This document shows positions 13,075 to 13,140 of a stretch of DNA of 13,140 bases, one piece after another. Position 1 is the stretch's first letter; every line of letters begins with the position of its first letter. The notes under the pieces are model-generated. The model was given only the letters and a program-made list of their open reading frames with translations, searched no databases and was not told where the DNA came from. The translations under genes were made by a program, and so were the position numbers. Source of the stretch: Actinomycetota bacterium (lineage in GTDB: Bacteria; Actinomycetota; Thermoleophilia; Gaiellales; Gaiellaceae); the NCBI GenBank assembly GCA_013696185.1, contig JACCZA010000022.1:1-13140 (forward strand), written 5' to 3'.

Positions 13075-13096
13075 GGGCGACTTGCTCGCCCGGGAG
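13075..13096 (-). repeat. Repeat copy R2 (22 nt), inverted relative to R1
   Basis: Minus-strand reading begins CTCCCGGGCGAG like R1. It contains the stem GGGCGA-CTTGC-TCGCCC on the plus strand. R1 and R2 bracket about 180 nt. Confidence 0.65.
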
Positions 13097-13110
13097 GCCA
13101 GTCAGTCGTC

Positions 13111-13119
13111 CGAACAGCG
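13111..13119 (+). repeat. CGAACAGCG direct-repeat copy 2
   Basis: Identical 9-nt core to 12942-12950, spaced 169 nt, with a partly similar G-rich right flank. Confidence 0.4.
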
Positions 13120-13140
13120 TGCTCTGTCAGGGAAGGGGGG

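Larger units (their letters stand above)
12846..13140. other. Repeat-rich intergenic region, no gene seen, continues past window
   Basis: 295 nt without a credible reading frame. It contains a pair of inverted 22-nt copies, direct CGAACAGCG copies, a strong hairpin and long C- or G-runs, listed separately. It may be an intergenic repeat element or a structured RNA; the right edge is cut off. Confidence 0.6.

Noticed and set aside
12846..13140. CRISPR array
   Set aside because: Repeats are few, inverted as well as direct, and unevenly spaced, with no cas genes nearby.

Overview
High-GC bacterial chromosome segment, gene-dense on both strands. A natural PafB-PafC fusion, -10 boxes sitting 6-8 nt before A/GTG starts (leaderless mRNAs), a five- or six-helix histidine kinase, an actinobacterial-style 2-phosphoglycerate kinase and Cys-rich CRATTRKG proteins together suggest an actinobacterium, most likely of the Thermoleophilia (Gaiellales/Solirubrobacterales side). 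The lineage is inferred from gene content and style only; no rRNA is present.

Layout. 1-531 (+): C-terminal part of a membrane-anchored SPOR-domain protein. 532-712: promoter, perfect palindrome and structured leader. 713-1162 (+): small Cys-motif protein of unknown function. 1226-3256 (+): PafBC, a double-WYL activator of the DNA damage response. 3253-4953 (-): orphan membrane sensor histidine kinase, converging on pafBC with both stop codons inside one CTAG. 5045-6052 (-): epoxyqueuosine reductase QueG, which diverges from 6081-7070 (+), a zinc-less MDR oxidoreductase. 7071-7249: convergent intergenic region with hairpins. 7250-7549 (-): MIP18/SufT-like Fe-S assembly protein.

The most notable block is 7609-11657 (-), a tightly packed operon. 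In transcription order it holds a calcineurin-like phosphoesterase, a cyclic 2,3-diphosphoglycerate (cDPG) synthetase, a 2-phosphoglycerate kinase and a divergent GlpX-family sugar-phosphate phosphatase. The gap after the first gene is 19 nt and the last two junctions overlap as GTGA and ATGA. The two central enzymes are the complete known cDPG pathway of hyperthermophilic methanogens (2-phosphoglycerate to 2,3-bisphosphoglycerate to cDPG). The flanking phosphoesterase and altered GlpX are plausible turnover enzymes, so the operon may both make and degrade this cyclic metabolite in a bacterium.

Diverging from that operon, 11757-12125 (+) encodes a small PD-(D/E)XK-nuclease-like protein and 12246-12845 (+) an atypical hypoxanthine/guanine phosphoribosyltransferase whose last codons form a perfect 13-bp hairpin. 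12846-13140 has no credible gene and is filled with inverted and direct repeats and a strong hairpin, running off the window edge.
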